A stretch of DNA of 35,717 bases from Dendronalium phyllosphericum CENA369 (GCF_016056275.1 NZ_JAECZA010000041.1:1-35717), one strand, 5' to 3'. Shown: positions 24,230 to 32,425, counted from the first letter of the stretch. The notes: generated by a model from the sequence alone, not told the origin. Numbers and translations: made by a program.

Positions 24230-25870
24230 TTAATCTTTTACTTCCTCAGTTTCTTGAAAAATATCTTCATCATCTTCAATTTCATCAGATTCCTCTTCTT
24301 CCTCCTCAAAAGAGTCAAGCACATCTCGAACTTCTGTAAAGGAGTCATCTGATTCGGAAGATGCTTTTATTTGCTCCTCAGGTAATTCAACTTCAGGCAA
24401 TATCACATGAAAATCTTTTCTCCAAGTGGAAATCAAAGGTTCATTCCACTTAACCTCATTACTTACCTCATCTTTAGTACTTTCTATCAACTTTCTTACA
24501 CCCTCAGACGAATCAGACAATATCATTCTGACAAGTTCTACACATTTCTCATATCCAGAGCCTGTAGTTATCATGGTTAGGTTTTCATTTGGCCGGACTA
24601 GAACATTAGACCAATGAGATTGATCTCGGCCGAAGAAGCCATCTTTATCCATTTTAGTAATACTACGCGAGACGGCATTAAGCGTTTCTGAGATACGCTG
24701 CTCTGCGTTTATCCTGAGCAAGAATCTTGATACAGCGAAAAAAAGAATTTTTTGTCCTAGAACAGTATACAGAATATTTGAATCTCGTAATTTCTTTATA
24801 CTTGCTTTTTGATTTGCACTTAATCGAGGTTGCTCTGGTTGAATAGGAATATTTATACCAACGTAGCTAATCTGTGATACCCAATCCTTAAATGGTTGAA
24901 GTTCAGTAAAAAACCATTTAAGCAATGCTTTTGTGCCTATTTGAGGAATTTTAGGATGAGACTCATAATAAGTTTCCAGCGCACTATTACGCTCAGTTGG
25001 TGAATTGAATGATTTTTTTAAAGCTTGCTTGGTATAGTCTTTCAATAGTTCAACAGTACATTGGCTCACTAAATCTAGAGTTGTTAGATAAGGTTCTGAT
25101 TGAGTTAAATTTCTGGATTTAGAAGACCATTTAACGAATTTATCTTCAAGTACTCCTTCCTCTAAAAGCTTTCTAGGAATTAATGCTGATATTTTACTGT
25201 CATCAAGCAATAGTTGAGTTTGTTTATCAATTGATTTTGCAGTCTTGTTTATAACTGTAAAAATATTGCGAGTAGCCTTGATTATCTCATCTCTTACAGT
25301 TTCAGTTAAGTCTGAATAACCAACTCTACCAAGATTACCAAATACTAGATAAACAACAGGTATATCAAAGGTTTCTAAGCAACGGAAGTTTTCATTGATT
25401 TGTTGAGTAGTTAAAGCTTCTTTACCAGTATGAACATTCCAATATTTCTTTAAAGAGAGAAGTCTATGTTGACCATCAATTACTATTCTAGCTACGTTCT
25501 TATATAACTTTAAATTTACCCATTTTTCAACAACTTTCCCTTGACTACTGACTGTAGAAAAATCCCAAAACTCTCTTTGGTCATTCGAGTTTGGTAAAAG
25601 TACTACGACAATTGAATTAAAAAAACGAATTCCATCTTGCGCTAGGTAAGAAAATATTTCTGTATTCGCTCTATTTTCATCTAATTTTCTCTGAACTCTT
25701 TCGGAAAAGCTCCAACTGCCTTGAATTTCATCAGCAAATCTAATATTTTCAACTGCATCACTTTGATCAAGCGTTGTTATGAAGTACCTAACTTCAAACT
25801 TACCACTACCAAACTTACCACTGATTGCCTTATACTCAATAGTTTCAGGAGACTGATTATCTAATTCCAT
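24230..25870 (-). CDS. DGQHR-domain protein (DndB-like)
   Basis: 546 residues. IVIDGQHRLLSL at 129-140 is the signature of the DGQHR family, whose best-known member is DndB, regulator of DNA phosphorothioation; other members occur in predicted defence loci. The body is otherwise lysine-rich and AT-rich in codon choice, and the last ~60 residues are extremely acidic (runs of E and D from about residue 490). It starts 3 bases after the GIY-YIG gene ends, so the two form an operon. No dndC/D/E, dptFGH or phosphorothioation genes are nearby, so phosphorothioate function cannot be assumed. Family call is good; function is open. Confidence 0.8.
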   Translation of the reverse strand: MELDNQSPETIEYKAISGKFGSGKFEVRYFITTLDQSDAVENIRFADEIQGSWSFSERVQRKLDENRANTEIFSYLAQDGIRFFNSIVVVLLPNSNDQREFWDFSTVSSQGKVVEKWVNLKLYKNVARIVIDGQHRLLSLKKYWNVHTGKEALTTQQINENFRCLETFDIPVVYLVFGNLGRVGYSDLTETVRDEIIKATRNIFTVINKTAKSIDKQTQLLLDDSKISALIPRKLLEEGVLEDKFVKWSSKSRNLTQSEPYLTTLDLVSQCTVELLKDYTKQALKKSFNSPTERNSALETYYESHPKIPQIGTKALLKWFFTELQPFKDWVSQISYVGINIPIQPEQPRLSANQKASIKKLRDSNILYTVLGQKILFFAVSRFLLRINAEQRISETLNAVSRSITKMDKDGFFGRDQSHWSNVLVRPNENLTMITTGSGYEKCVELVRMILSDSSEGVRKLIESTKDEVSNEVKWNEPLISTWRKDFHVILPEVELPEEQIKASSESDDSFTEVRDVLDSFEEEEEESDEIEDDEDIFQETEEVKD

Positions 25871-25873
25871 TTT

Positions 25874-26428
25874 TTAACTTCTTTGTGTATTAAACTTAGG
25901 CTGGCATAATTGAATCAACAGGCTTTCCAACTCTCTGGAAATATTTTTTGGACAAGGAAAGCAAACGAATAAAAACTCATCATTGGCTCTGAAATTTCCG
26001 TATTTTGATAAAAATCCATCGTCTCTTTCTAAATGTTGAATAAATCTATTTCTTAAATTTATTGCAGTACCAATGTAATCTGGGCGTTGGAGAATGCTAC
26101 ATGAAATTAAGAGATTTTTTAATATTCTTCGTTCTTTAGGTTGAGAAACAGCTTTGATAAATTGCTCCATTTTTGGAGATAACCCAACTGACTCTCCACA
26201 AGTATCAACTATAAACTTACTTCTATTATCTTCCTCAAAAAACTTTGTTTTAAAGACCGTATTTTTTATACGATTATCTATATACTCAGACAAATTGTTT
26301 TCTAAAAAATCGAACGCATGATAAAAAGCATAAATGCCTGAACTTTCAGGAAGATAATCTGCGGCAGATATAGTTGCTGTCACTACGATAAAATTTTTGA
26401 AAAAGTTGTCGTGAACCGTTTCTTCCAT
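25874..26428 (-). CDS. GIY-YIG nuclease-like protein with a large insertion
   Basis: 184 residues. The nuclease elements appear in order: GIY at 31-33, YIG at 118-120 (RPDYIGTAINLRNRF), a conserved arginine (126), a histidine in IQHLE, a glutamate near 166-168 (ELESLLIQ), and an asparagine in QPKFN. In canonical domains GIY and YIG are only about 10-15 residues apart; here ~85 residues intervene, so the fold is elaborated. These enzymes cut DNA with a tyrosine/metal mechanism. It is the promoter-proximal gene of a two-gene operon with the DGQHR protein. A modification-dependent or phage-restricting nuclease is a reasonable inference; a repair role is possible. Confidence 0.72.
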   Translation of the reverse strand: MEETVHDNFFKNFIVVTATISAADYLPESSGIYAFYHAFDFLENNLSEYIDNRIKNTVFKTKFFEEDNRSKFIVDTCGESVGLSPKMEQFIKAVSQPKERRILKNLLISCSILQRPDYIGTAINLRNRFIQHLERDDGFLSKYGNFRANDEFLFVCFPCPKNISRELESLLIQLCQPKFNTQRS

Positions 26429-26739
26429 AGATATAAATCACAATAATTAATAATCCTCGGATATTCTATGTTAAATTGATATCCTGAATTATTAAAAAGT
26501 TTTTAGCTAACAATTTTTAGTCTATACATTTGTAATACTTGCATCAAAAAATGTCAAATGTTTTACTATATAAAATCTGTATAACAAACAAGCTAAAATA
26601 TAGCATAAGAAGTAATAAAGAACATAAAATAATAATTCTTAACAATCAACCAATGACTGTCAGTGCAAAAACTTCTGTTTCAGATGGCTGAACTGCTCAG
26701 TAACTTAACTAGGCATTGAAGTATATCCGACCAAGTGAT
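26429..26739. promoter_or_regulatory. AT-rich intergenic region
   Basis: 311 bases between the GIY-YIG start and the ferredoxin stop, very AT-rich with several TATAAT-like strings (for example ACTATATAAAATC near 26565). It should contain the minus-strand promoter of the GIY-YIG/DGQHR operon. Only a 12-codon open frame at 26653 is present, and I do not support it as a gene. Confidence 0.4.
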
Positions 26740-27030
26740 TCATTCATTAAGCCCTCTAATCTCTAAATCACTTGTAATATCTATTTGACAAGCTAATCGG
26801 GCATTGGAATCATTTGGAGCTAGTGTATCCAGCATTTCCTGTTCATCTAGTTTAGGGGCAGGAATTTCACCAATAACCTCAACTAAGCAAGTTCCACAAA
26901 TACCAGTTCGACAACCAAATAATACAGGTGAATTCTGAATCGTTAGATGCTCAGATAAATTTTGATGACATTCCAGAGTGATAGGAGCAAAATCACTTTC
27001 AGGAAAAGAAATAGTACACAGGTTAGACAT
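26740..27030 (-). CDS. Plant-type [2Fe-2S] ferredoxin
   Basis: 96 residues. The cluster ligands are Cys40-x4-Cys45-x2-Cys48 (FGCRTGICGTCLV) and Cys81 (LACQI), the spacing of plant/cyanobacterial [2Fe-2S] ferredoxins. The surrounding sequence differs from photosynthetic PetF, notably in the acidic loops, so a dedicated electron carrier is more likely. It lies 26 bases downstream of the second halogenase-like gene on the same strand, presumably co-transcribed, and is the obvious donor for that diiron enzyme or for the two Rieske oxygenases, which lack reductase domains. Confidence 0.9.
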   Translation of the reverse strand: MSNLCTISFPESDFAPITLECHQNLSEHLTIQNSPVLFGCRTGICGTCLVEVIGEIPAPKLDEQEMLDTLAPNDSNARLACQIDITSDLEIRGLNE

Positions 27031-27056
27031 AGTATTTAAACCAAACTCTTGCGTTC

Positions 27057-28283
27057 TTATTTGTGGCTTTGCGCTTTTGCATGAGATAAACTAAAATCCT
27101 TCACATTCTCGCGATCGCACCGCTCAAACCGCCTAAAAGCACTTTGCTGAGTCGCTAAATATCGAGTAATCGAATTAGCTCCCATGAGTGACATTTCTCG
27201 ATTGCGTTGCCAAAGATAATCGAGTTTTTCAACATACACTTTATAAGAAGCCATCGCCTCTTGATGAGTTAAAAAACTGCGCTGTAAACCTTCCGACTCT
27301 TCCGTAAAACAGCAACGCATCATTTCTTTAGCATCATTGTTGCTCATAGTAAAAATGGGCGATCGCAACACTCGATAAATCTTGCCATACAACGCTGGAT
27401 CGTACCAAAAAATCCCGTTAATCGCAGCGGAAAAATGAAAATGATCGCGCTGACAGCCTAGCAATCCTAAATTAGCAACTAGTTGCTCAAATGCTGTTGG
27501 TGGTGCAAGGGAACTAACAACATCGTGAGATAAAATTGTCGAACTATTGAAGTGAAAGCTTTCATCAAGAAAGTGATAGTAAGATATTTTCGCAGGAATT
27601 GGAGCATTATCTTGATGGGGATATTTTTGATAATAATTGCTGAGTTTGTGCTGTACTAATTTGCCATTTAGTGTCCGCACTCCTCGAACTGTGAAATACT
27701 GACAAGCTAAAAAGGTATTATTCGCAGAAATCAACCCAAAGTATTGTAATTGAATTTTTTTCCACCAAGTTTTTAAAGCATTGGTGTCAGCATAAACCAT
27801 CGTTTCGGTAAACGGGCCGCGCATGGGATAGGTAAAGATGAGTTCTCCAAATAAAGTTTGCTCAACTTGTTTGGCAATTGTGCGGAAGGCGTTGATATGC
27901 GCTCGTTCTTGAGAGGATTCTAAATCCAAAGTATCGCAGATTAAACGGAAGTCTTCTTGAGCGTAAAGTCCTGCTGCACTAGTTTGATTAAAATAGATGG
28001 TTGCAATTTCGGCGGAAACAATTTGTGAGTAGTATGCTACCCAATAAAGTTGATTTAAAATCACACGCTGATGTTGGCTGGACTGTTCCCACAAAGGTGT
28101 ACCATACAGCAAGGAAAATTCTTCGGGATTCCAATATTCGTTTTGGCAATCTTCATAGCGAAAGTTAGCGGCTGCTTCATCCATTAAAGCAGTATGGTCT
28201 TGCTGTTTGTTGCGGGTGTGGTTAATTTGTAATTTGCGATAAGTTGTTGGGCTATCTGACAATTGATGAATAGTGTTTTTCAT
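27057..28283 (-). CDS. cylC-like: CylC-type dimetal oxygenase/halogenase, second copy
   Basis: A 408-residue homologue of the protein at 9002-10225, alignable end to end: LYGTPL, LDLESSQERAHINAF, SYYHFLDESFH and KLDYLWQRNREM all have close counterparts. Ligand positions correspond to Glu92, ERAH 126-129, ESFH 241-244 and Glu331. In the last motif, however, the sequence is ESEGLQ (Gln334) where the other copy has HEGLH, so one expected histidine is replaced and the adjacent HEH is EES. Either another residue takes over or the reaction differs, for example hydroxylation or desaturation. It shares an operon with the ferredoxin and is divergent from an alpha/beta hydrolase, with a 105-base promoter region between. 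Confidence 0.78.
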   Translation of the reverse strand: MKNTIHQLSDSPTTYRKLQINHTRNKQQDHTALMDEAAANFRYEDCQNEYWNPEEFSLLYGTPLWEQSSQHQRVILNQLYWVAYYSQIVSAEIATIYFNQTSAAGLYAQEDFRLICDTLDLESSQERAHINAFRTIAKQVEQTLFGELIFTYPMRGPFTETMVYADTNALKTWWKKIQLQYFGLISANNTFLACQYFTVRGVRTLNGKLVQHKLSNYYQKYPHQDNAPIPAKISYYHFLDESFHFNSSTILSHDVVSSLAPPTAFEQLVANLGLLGCQRDHFHFSAAINGIFWYDPALYGKIYRVLRSPIFTMSNNDAKEMMRCCFTEESEGLQRSFLTHQEAMASYKVYVEKLDYLWQRNREMSLMGANSITRYLATQQSAFRRFERCDRENVKDFSLSHAKAQSHK

Positions 28284-28388
28284 AAAAAATATCTAGAAAT
28301 TGGTGGGCTAGTAGCGAGTCTTTTTGACAATGGTACAAGATGTAAACTATAAAATAAGCACAAGTTATAAAAATTACTGAAAATATTT

Positions 28389-29129
28389 ATGAGCTTTTTT
28401 TGTCTAGTTCATGGTGCATTTCAAGGTGCTTGGTGTTGGGATTTGTTAATCCCTTATTTAGAAGCACAAGGTCATAAAACAGTAGCAATGGATTTGCCAA
28501 TTGAAGATGCATCGGCAAGTTTATCGCAATTTGCTGATGTGGTAATTCAAGCGTTGCCAAAAACTGATGATGATATTGTACTAGTTGGTCATTCAATGGC
28601 TGGTACTGTTATTCCCCTCGTTGCAGAAGCTCATAAAGTACGTCAACTGGTATTTCTAGCTGCGCTAATTCCATACCCAAGAATTAGTATGCTCGATCAA
28701 TTTTCTCATAATCTCGATGCTGATAGCCTCAAATCATTAAATTACGAACCAAAAAAGTTAAATCAACTGAAACAATTTCATGATGAACCTGATATGTTTA
28801 ATCCAGTTTCTGTTGGTAAAGACTTTTCAGATGAAGCAGTATTGATTGAACTTTTCTATCACGATTGTCAACCGGATGTCATGCGCTGGGCACTTTCCAA
28901 AAGTCGATCGCAGCAATCAATGGCATATATTTATGAGGTAAATCCCCTGAAATCCTTACCAAATGTAGAATGTAAATATATTCTTTGTACTGATGACCGA
29001 ATAATTTCTCCTGCATGGTCGCGCTACGCTGCACGTAAGCGCTTGGGAGTTGATGCTATTGAAATGCCTGGAGGACATTGCCCACATTTGTCTCGTCCTG
29101 CTCAACTTGCCTCAGTATTAACTAATTAA
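28389..29129 (+). CDS. Alpha/beta hydrolase, MES/hydroxynitrile-lyase-like esterase
   Basis: 246 residues with no signal peptide. The oxyanion region is FCLVHGAFQGAWCW (5-18), the nucleophile Ser69 in GHSMAG, the acid in CTDDRIIS (Asp202 or 203), and the histidine in GGHCPHLSRP (His220), the layout of plant methylesterase/salicylate-binding proteins and related bacterial esterases. It probably hydrolyses small or fatty esters in the cytosol. It is the only plus-strand gene inside the right-hand cluster, divergent from the halogenase-like gene and overlapping the 3' end of the ferritin-like gene by 4 bases (29126-29129). Confidence 0.88.
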   Translation: MSFFCLVHGAFQGAWCWDLLIPYLEAQGHKTVAMDLPIEDASASLSQFADVVIQALPKTDDDIVLVGHSMAGTVIPLVAEAHKVRQLVFLAALIPYPRISMLDQFSHNLDADSLKSLNYEPKKLNQLKQFHDEPDMFNPVSVGKDFSDEAVLIELFYHDCQPDVMRWALSKSRSQQSMAYIYEVNPLKSLPNVECKYILCTDDRIISPAWSRYAARKRLGVDAIEMPGGHCPHLSRPAQLASVLTN

Positions 29130-30034
29130 AACACACATTTATCAGCGGGGAGTGGTTCAAAAACTCCTCGTTCGTCTAAGGCTTGAACGATCGCATCTGC
29201 CGATCCTCCCCGCATGAGCGATCGCAATATTTGTAATCTTGTGCCACTGTGGGTTTGTGTATCTAATTCTTCGAGGATTTGGATTTTTTGCGATCGCGAC
29301 AGATGTCCTTTCACCTGTTCGATTGCTGCTAGTACACTTTGCGGCCCCATCTGCACCATAAATAGAAACTGTGCCAACACATCAAGGATGGTTGCTTGAC
29401 TGTCAGCTGCAACTGGAATTTGGTTAAACAATGTAGTTCCTGTAGCGTGATGGCGGGCTTCTGCGTCTAGAAAACTGGCGAACAGTTCGGCTAGTATGGG
29501 ATGATGGCATTCTTTTGCCAAGCGGCGGTAATGGTTCAATCCCCATCCTTCGAGTACTATTTGAAGCACAAACAACAGCACTGTTTTGTCTGTACTTTCA
29601 ACAACTTCTGCTAACAAGCGCACAAATGGATCGTTGCTGTTAGTTGGTTCTACTTCTGGTAAAAAATGACTTATTTGGCTAAGATGAGTCGCTTCATCAG
29701 CTGTAAACAGTCCGTAGAGCATTCGTTCTTCAACTGTTTCTGCTAACGGTACCATTTTTGCCATATAGCCAACGCCTGTTTTCTCAATGAAATATGATTC
29801 TTCTAACAGGCTGCGATTGGTAAGCCCAAGTATGGCAGATTGTTCGGCTGTACTCGCTTGTTGAAAAATTTTGACTTGATGCAGTTTGAAAAATTCAGCA
29901 TCCCAATAATCCGAGTCAGGCTGCAAAGTATTATTGCCTTGATTCGGCAATGCTGCTTTTAGTATGCGTCGCAATCGGTCGTTGGGGTCTGTGTGCGGCA
30001 AATCGAGTCCGGCAATTCTATATGTATCAGTCAT
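29126..30034 (-). CDS. Ferritin-like diiron oxygenase-type protein
   Basis: 302 residues, all-helical in composition. Putative iron ligands follow the ferritin-like pattern: Glu78 or Glu79 (LLEES), ExxH at 114-117 (EATH), Glu152 with His158 (LEGWGLNHY), and ExxH at 182-185 (EARH). It is shorter than the CylC-type proteins but has the same opening signature (YW-x3-FF-x-LH followed by a Glu-rich helix), so it is a third diiron enzyme in the window. It starts one base after the second Rieske gene stops, so translation is coupled and the two probably act on the same substrate. The reaction (hydroxylation, desaturation, N-oxygenation) is not determinable here. Confidence 0.75.
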   Translation of the reverse strand: MTDTYRIAGLDLPHTDPNDRLRRILKAALPNQGNNTLQPDSDYWDAEFFKLHQVKIFQQASTAEQSAILGLTNRSLLEESYFIEKTGVGYMAKMVPLAETVEERMLYGLFTADEATHLSQISHFLPEVEPTNSNDPFVRLLAEVVESTDKTVLLFVLQIVLEGWGLNHYRRLAKECHHPILAELFASFLDAEARHHATGTTLFNQIPVAADSQATILDVLAQFLFMVQMGPQSVLAAIEQVKGHLSRSQKIQILEELDTQTHSGTRLQILRSLMRGGSADAIVQALDERGVFEPLPADKCVF

Positions 30035-30035
30035 G

Positions 30036-31088
30036 CTAAAGCATTAAAGAGGTAGATGAATGGCGATCGCGCAGTGTTTCTGGACTATCAATAGCTTCCC
30101 AAGTTCCCCAGCTTAAGGCTTTCTGGCGATTTACGTGTTGGATAAATTGCAGAATTGACGCATCGGCTTTTGTGGGTGTCTTCAAATCAAACTGAATTGT
30201 CTGAAATACTTGCGTATCGCCTTTAGCGAAGTAATTACCAACCTGCTGCGTTAACCATAGCAACCCGCGATTTACACCCCATCCTAAACATCCAGGTCGC
30301 TTAGGAGTTACTAGGATTGTTTGCCCTTCAGTTTTGCCACCTTCAATCATTCGCAGTGCAAATATGATGTAAAAGTGCAGAAAATCCGGGCCTAATGTGA
30401 CAGTGCCAGTACTGCCATACCAGTAGCACATACTGTAAGTGACTTCATTACGGTATCGGGGACGAATCAAGCGGATTAGCCAAGAATCATCGCCTCCACG
30501 TGTAGTGTTGCTGAAGGTAATAGCCTTATTGAGGTCTTGAGAATCAAAGACAATTTCTAAAGGCAGATTGTGTACAGTATTGAAATGGTGAGCGTCGATC
30601 GCATTAATCAGCAACACATTGGGATGGCAGTTTTTGATAAACCGAGTTCCCAACATATAATCGCAGTCTACCTGTTCCAGTTCTGGGACGAAAGGCAACG
30701 AACTTGGCTTTTCTTCTCCCACCCAAACCCAAATCATGCCGTACTGTTCTGCCGTCTGCCAAGTTTTGATACATACAGGTAAGGGTTTTCCTTGGGAAGG
30801 AACGTCTACACAAATTCCGCGATCGTCATATTTCCAATTATGGAAAAAGCAGCGAATTCCATCACCTTCTACCTTACCCTCTGCCAAATGAGCGCCCATG
30901 TGAGGACAATAAGCATCTACCGCCACCACCTGACCGCTGACTCCTCGATAAATTGCTAAGTTTCTCCCCAATAGTGTTACAGCTTTTACCTTGCCAACTT
31001 TTAATTTTCTAGATGGCAATGCCCAGTACCATCCTTCTACAAATTGTGTCGGATTGTTAAAGTTCGAGTGTTGGCTGGTAGAAGACAT
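30036..31088 (-). CDS. Rieske non-heme iron oxygenase (second, distinct copy)
   Basis: 350 residues from the ATG complementary to 31086-31088. A frame from TTG 31196 would translate the TAATTCG repeat into ELRITNY units and is rejected. Rieske ligands are Cys61-x-His63 and Cys80-x2-His83 (CFFH); the iron site is DAHHFNTVH (Asp165, His168, His173). It is not a close duplicate of the 21352-22374 gene: the motifs match but the flanking sequence differs. No reductase domain is present, so it depends on a ferredoxin, probably the one at 26740-27030. It forms a tight operon with the ferritin-like gene. Confidence 0.9.
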   Translation of the reverse strand: MSSTSQHSNFNNPTQFVEGWYWALPSRKLKVGKVKAVTLLGRNLAIYRGVSGQVVAVDAYCPHMGAHLAEGKVEGDGIRCFFHNWKYDDRGICVDVPSQGKPLPVCIKTWQTAEQYGMIWVWVGEEKPSSLPFVPELEQVDCDYMLGTRFIKNCHPNVLLINAIDAHHFNTVHNLPLEIVFDSQDLNKAITFSNTTRGGDDSWLIRLIRPRYRNEVTYSMCYWYGSTGTVTLGPDFLHFYIIFALRMIEGGKTEGQTILVTPKRPGCLGWGVNRGLLWLTQQVGNYFAKGDTQVFQTIQFDLKTPTKADASILQFIQHVNRQKALSWGTWEAIDSPETLRDRHSSTSLML

Positions 31089-31093
31089 AATAC

Positions 31094-31133
31094 TAATTCG
31101 TAATTCGTAATTCGTAATTCGTAATTCGTAATT
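31094..31133. repeat. TAATTCG heptamer tandem repeat (five units plus remnant)
   Basis: Five perfect TAATTCG units followed by TAATT, directly upstream of the second Rieske gene and so in its 5' leader or promoter. It is the longest of three occurrences of this heptamer in the window. Confidence 0.85.
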
Positions 31134-31202
31134 AAGACACACTGTAAAAAACTTGAGATTGGCTGTTTTCAAGACTTTTGTTTGTTTCTCAAACAATACA
31201 AT

Positions 31203-31293
31203 AGGACTTACGCAAGAACTCTCTGAAACTCTTATAACTTCGTGCCCTTTGCGCCCTTTGCGGTTCGTTTTTTCATAATTTTGCGTCAGTCCT
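31203..31293. repeat. MITE-like element with 13-bp imperfect inverted ends
   Basis: Starts AGGACTTACGCAA and ends TTGCGTCAGTCCT, complementary with one mismatch and 65 bases apart. The interior contains CCCTTTGCGCCCTTTGCGGTTCG, a dispersed repeat of filamentous cyanobacteria. No coding capacity. Probably a non-autonomous mobile repeat. Confidence 0.6.
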
Positions 31294-31319
31294 GTACAAA
31301 TCGCAATTTGGCATAAAAG

Positions 31320-32060
31320 TTAAATAAGCACAGATTCTTGGACAAATTCTAACAATGATTCTGATTTCCACATCCGTTGTCCGGCACGGGTGAGATTGTC
31401 ATACCGGATTTCGGTTAAACAAACCAATTCATCGCCTAGCCGATAACCTAGGTTTTTTTCTTCAAAAAACTGGATATGGGGATTAGTCTGTCTTCCTGTG
31501 GGGATTTCAATTAAACCCTCGCGGAGAATTTGGGGATGTTGGAAGCGGACAATACCAGTTGTTTCTTCGTAAGAATCACTATAGTATTCTTGTGCTAAAT
31601 TTCCCATCAAATTCGCAATATTCGCAGGTGTCGCTGCATCATAGCGGGGGTAAAACTCTTGCCAAAAGGTGGGAAGAAAGCGATAGGTACGAAAGCCAGA
31701 GCAAATCAGCAGCCAGTATAATTTATTTTGCGTATAGTATTGGCGAAGATAATTGACTGCGGCAATCCAAGCACGGGGTAGGGTTGTACTCGACCAAGCA
31801 CTGGGATCGACGATGGTATCGCCAGAATAAACTACACTAATTTGCTCTCCTGCAAAAGTTGTCTGGCTCAACATCAGAGTCGAAAACCCTTTGAGAGTAT
31901 TGGTGATTTCGTCCCTTAACAACAATACCCAGTTTTTGCGCTCTATATCTGCCTGGAATGCATCCCAGGTTACACCCTTAAAATGATTATTTAGCAATGC
32001 ATACATAGCTGTGCGATCGCTTGGTTGCAGCTTTTGAACGGGAACCAGCCAACTCTTCAT
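31320..32060 (-). CDS. Putative GNAT-fold acyltransferase
   Basis: 246 residues. It begins LVPVQKLQPSDRTAMYALLNNHF, which resembles the first strand and helix of GNAT enzymes, and SVVYSGDTIVDPSAWSSTTLPRAW could form the central strand and acyl-CoA loop. The usual R/Q-x2-G-x-G/A signature is not evident, so the assignment is tentative. It is the first minus-strand gene upstream of the second Rieske gene, but the ~230-base gap contains a repeat element, so co-transcription is uncertain. A role in acylating an oxygenated lipid would fit the context. Confidence 0.45.
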   Translation of the reverse strand: MKSWLVPVQKLQPSDRTAMYALLNNHFKGVTWDAFQADIERKNWVLLLRDEITNTLKGFSTLMLSQTTFAGEQISVVYSGDTIVDPSAWSSTTLPRAWIAAVNYLRQYYTQNKLYWLLICSGFRTYRFLPTFWQEFYPRYDAATPANIANLMGNLAQEYYSDSYEETTGIVRFQHPQILREGLIEIPTGRQTNPHIQFFEEKNLGYRLGDELVCLTEIRYDNLTRAGQRMWKSESLLEFVQESVLI

Positions 32061-32425
32061 TATTCGGAAATTGCCTAAACTTAGTTTGAGGAAAGCCCTA
32101 AATTAACACTTTAGCGAGCGAAATGGTGAAATTACAGAGTTATGTGACAGATGCGAGAATGGTTATTTATACTACAAATACTAATTTTGACGAAGCTTCG
32201 CTGGGGCGGGGTGTCGGGTGTCGGGTGTCGGGTGTGGGTAAGAAATAGCCCCAACAACCAATGGAACACAAGCCCCATCTTTTCAAGACGCTTGGGTTTG
32301 TCGGAGTTCAAGCTCCGTCCAACGCCGTTTTCCCCTACACCCTACACCCTACCCCCTGCACCCCACACCCTGTTAGTGACCCTACTCTTAGTTTATTTGC
32401 GATCGCAGCAGTGCATGAATATGAA
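32061..32425. repeat. Spacer with inverted G-rich/C-rich repeats
   Basis: A 365-base gap. A G-rich arm (32202-32239, GGGTGTC units) and a C-rich arm (32330-32372, CCTACAC units) are inverted relatives of each other and of the pair at 8727/8811. Between them lies a short hairpin, CGGAGTTCAAGCTCCG (32302-32317). A frame open across this stretch is low-complexity repeat and not a gene. Confidence 0.6.

Noticed and set aside
24230-25870. Bona fide DndB of a DNA phosphorothioation system
   Set aside because: Only the DGQHR motif is shared; dndC, D and E are absent, so the name is limited to the domain.
26653-26691. 12-codon open frame before the ferredoxin stop
   Set aside because: It begins at an ATG but ends after 12 codons and has no ribosome site; nothing supports expression.
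31094-31133. CRISPR array
   Set aside because: The unit is only 7 bases with no spacers; it is a simple tandem repeat. The same holds for 35097-35133 and 35639-35666.
31089-31196. 36-residue extension of the second Rieske protein from a TTG codon
   Set aside because: It translates the TAATTCG heptamers into repeated ELRITNY, clearly spacer DNA.
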